Source of the DNA: Oscillospiraceae bacterium
Lineage (GTDB): Bacteria > Bacillota > Clostridia > Oscillospirales > Ruminococcaceae
Reading direction: 5' to 3'
NCBI GenBank assembly: GCA_028694405.1
Contig: JAQUTM010000127.1
Span: 1-6,686, forward strand
Length of the DNA stretch: 6,686 nt
Part shown: one piece after another, positions 5,506 to 6,686 of the stretch
Layout of the letters: the number at the start of each line of letters is the position of its first letter
How positions within the stretch are numbered: the first letter of the stretch is position 1
The notes under the pieces: model-generated
Told to the model about the DNA's origin: nothing
Databases searched by the model: none
The model's input: the letters and a program-made list of their open reading frames with translations, nothing else
Program-made: the position numbers and the translations under genes

Positions 5506-6686
5506 ATGAATTTTGTAGGAACTTTTTGGGCTTTGGTTCCGCCCATCATTGCGATTGTTTTAGCACTTATCACAAAAGAAGTATATATGTCTTTGTTCCT
5601 TGGCGTTTTGTCAGGTGCTCTGCTTTATACAAACTTTAACATTATCGGCACTGCCGAGGCCATTTTTGAGGTTATGACCGAAAAACTGGGTGACCCTTGG
5701 AATATTGGCATACTTATATTCTTGGTGTTTTTAGGCATAATTGTTGCCCTTATGACAAAAGCAGGCGGTAGCGCCGCTTATGGCAACTGGGCAAACGGCA
5801 AAATTAAAACGCGCAAAGGTGCAATGCTTTCTACTTTTGCGCTGGGCGCACTTATTTTTGTTGACGACTACTTTAACTGTTTAACAGTAGGTAGCGTTAT
5901 GCGCCCTGTTACAGACAGACACAAAATTTCTCGTGCTAAGCTTGCTTACATAATAGATGCAACTGCGGCACCTATCTGCATTATTGCTCCTATTTCCAGC
6001 TGGGCTGCTGCAGTTACAGGGTACACCACAGGTGATGGGTTTACTCTGTTTTTAAGCACAATTCCTTTCAATTTATATGCCTGGTTAACGATTGCTATGG
6101 TTGTTTTTATAGCCTGCACAGATTTGGACTTCGGACCGATGAAAAAATATGAAGAGAACGCAAAAAACGGAGACCTGTTCAGTGGTGTGAATGATTATGC
6201 TTCCGCCGAAATAGAAACCGTTTCTTCTAAAGGCAAAGTAATCGATTTGGTTTTGCCTGTTGTCTTTTTAATTTTAAGCTGTATTACCGCAATGATATAC
6301 ACCGGCGGCTTTTTTGAGGGCACGCCTTTTGTAGAAGCTTTTGCAAACTGTGATGCATCTACCGGTTTGGTTTTAGGCTCTTTTGCAACTCTGGTTTTTG
6401 TATTTTTATTGTATCTTCCACGTCGTGTTATCAGCTTTAAAGAGTTTGCGGATTGTATTCCGCAAGGCTTCCGCATGATGGTTTCTGCAATCTTGATTTT
6501 AGTTTTAGCGTGGACATTAGGCGGATTCTGTTCCACAAGATTGGCTGCGGGAGAGTTTGTTGCAGGCGCTTTGGCTACCAGCAGTGTTTCCAACGCTATT
6601 TTTCCGGCTGTTCTTTTCTTGGTGGCTTTGGGTCTTGCTTTTGCAACAGGTACATCTTGGGGCACCTTTGGTATTTTAATTCCTAT
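5506..6686 (+). CDS. lysW: NhaC-superfamily transporter, predicted lysine importer (LysW type), 3' end cut by the window
   Basis: Polytopic inner-membrane secondary transporter; 393 residues are visible and no stop is reached. NhaC homologues run to roughly 500 residues, so about a fifth is missing. Hydrophobic segments are seen near residues 5-23, 28-42, 67-84, 106-120, 146-170, 179-203, 246-266, 286-304, 323-341 and 353-382. The signature region is GALIFVDDYFNCLTVGSV (114-131), then RPVTDRHKISRAKLAYIIDATAAPICIIAPISSWAA (133-168), with paired Asp120-Asp121 and a Ser/Pro/Ala-rich re-entrant-like stretch; TGTSWGTFGILIP ends the visible part. A hydrophilic loop spans 206-244. AAGGAG (5495-5500) lies 5 bases before the ATG. 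By sequence alone it would be called a Na+/H+ antiporter, but an L-box with a terminator upstream means expression falls when lysine is plentiful, as expected for lysine uptake. NhaC-type genes under lysine riboswitches were named lysW in earlier comparative work. Superfamily certain; substrate inferred from regulation. Confidence 0.9.
   Translation, partial: MNFVGTFWALVPPIIAIVLALITKEVYMSLFLGVLSGALLYTNFNIIGTAEAIFEVMTEKLGDPWNIGILIFLVFLGIIVALMTKAGGSAAYGNWANGKIKTRKGAMLSTFALGALIFVDDYFNCLTVGSVMRPVTDRHKISRAKLAYIIDATAAPICIIAPISSWAAAVTGYTTGDGFTLFLSTIPFNLYAWLTIAMVVFIACTDLDFGPMKKYEENAKNGDLFSGVNDYASAEIETVSSKGKVIDLVLPVVFLILSCITAMIYTGGFFEGTPFVEAFANCDASTGLVLGSFATLVFVFLLYLPRRVISFKEFADCIPQGFRMMVSAILILVLAWTLGGFCSTRLAAGEFVAGALATSSVSNAIFPAVLFLVALGLAFATGTSWGTFGILIP

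Noticed and set aside
5266..5509. Two overlapping plus-strand open frames that could be leader peptides
   Set aside because: Both run through the conserved riboswitch helices and terminator, lack ribosome binding sites, and their sequence is explained by RNA structure.
6195..6665. Minus-strand open frame of 156 codons
   Set aside because: Antisense to the NhaC-family gene; its Lys/Thr/Ala-rich product is the usual mirror of a membrane protein gene.

Overview
The window reads as chromosomal DNA from a spore-forming, low-G+C Firmicute, most likely a Clostridia member (gut-type Oscillospiraceae/Ruminococcaceae would fit, but the genus cannot be fixed from sequence alone). The reasons are a clear forespore sigma factor SigG, AAGGAG-type ribosome binding sites, AT-rich intergenic DNA, a short Firmicute-style lipoprotein, and an L-box lysine riboswitch with an intrinsic terminator very like that of Bacillus lysC. 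No insertion sequence, phage gene, CRISPR array, tRNA or rRNA was seen.

Layout from left to right. Bases 22-2280 (minus) carry a complete aconitase-superfamily hydratase of 752 residues, of the long YbhJ-like type. It diverges from sigG (2498-3268, plus), which starts at TTG and stands alone here, without spoIIGA-sigE in front of it. A perfect 15-bp hairpin flanked by A and T tracts (3291-3323) ends sigG and probably also the convergent HAD-family phosphatase gene (3395-4006, minus). A 322-base AT-rich gap follows, holding a cluster of small inverted repeats at 4184-4317. Next is a small secreted lipoprotein of unknown family (4329-4976, minus) with a strong extended -10 promoter.

The right end is the most informative part. 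Bases 5181-5505 hold a promoter, a full lysine riboswitch aptamer (about 5231-5385) with its kissing-loop complementarity intact, a candidate antiterminator, and a strong intrinsic terminator (5428-5475). They precede an NhaC-superfamily transporter gene (5506 to the window end, 3' truncated). The arrangement predicts that lysine switches the gene off, so the product is best read as a lysine importer of the LysW type rather than a housekeeping Na+/H+ antiporter.

The genes do not form one pathway. They look like separate single-gene units, each with its own promoter. I found no entirely new system. The best leads are the riboswitch-NhaC unit, substituted catalytic positions in the aconitase-like protein, an Ala at the position of SigG that normally carries an anti-sigma-contacting Asn, and the unexplained palindrome cluster at 4184-4317.
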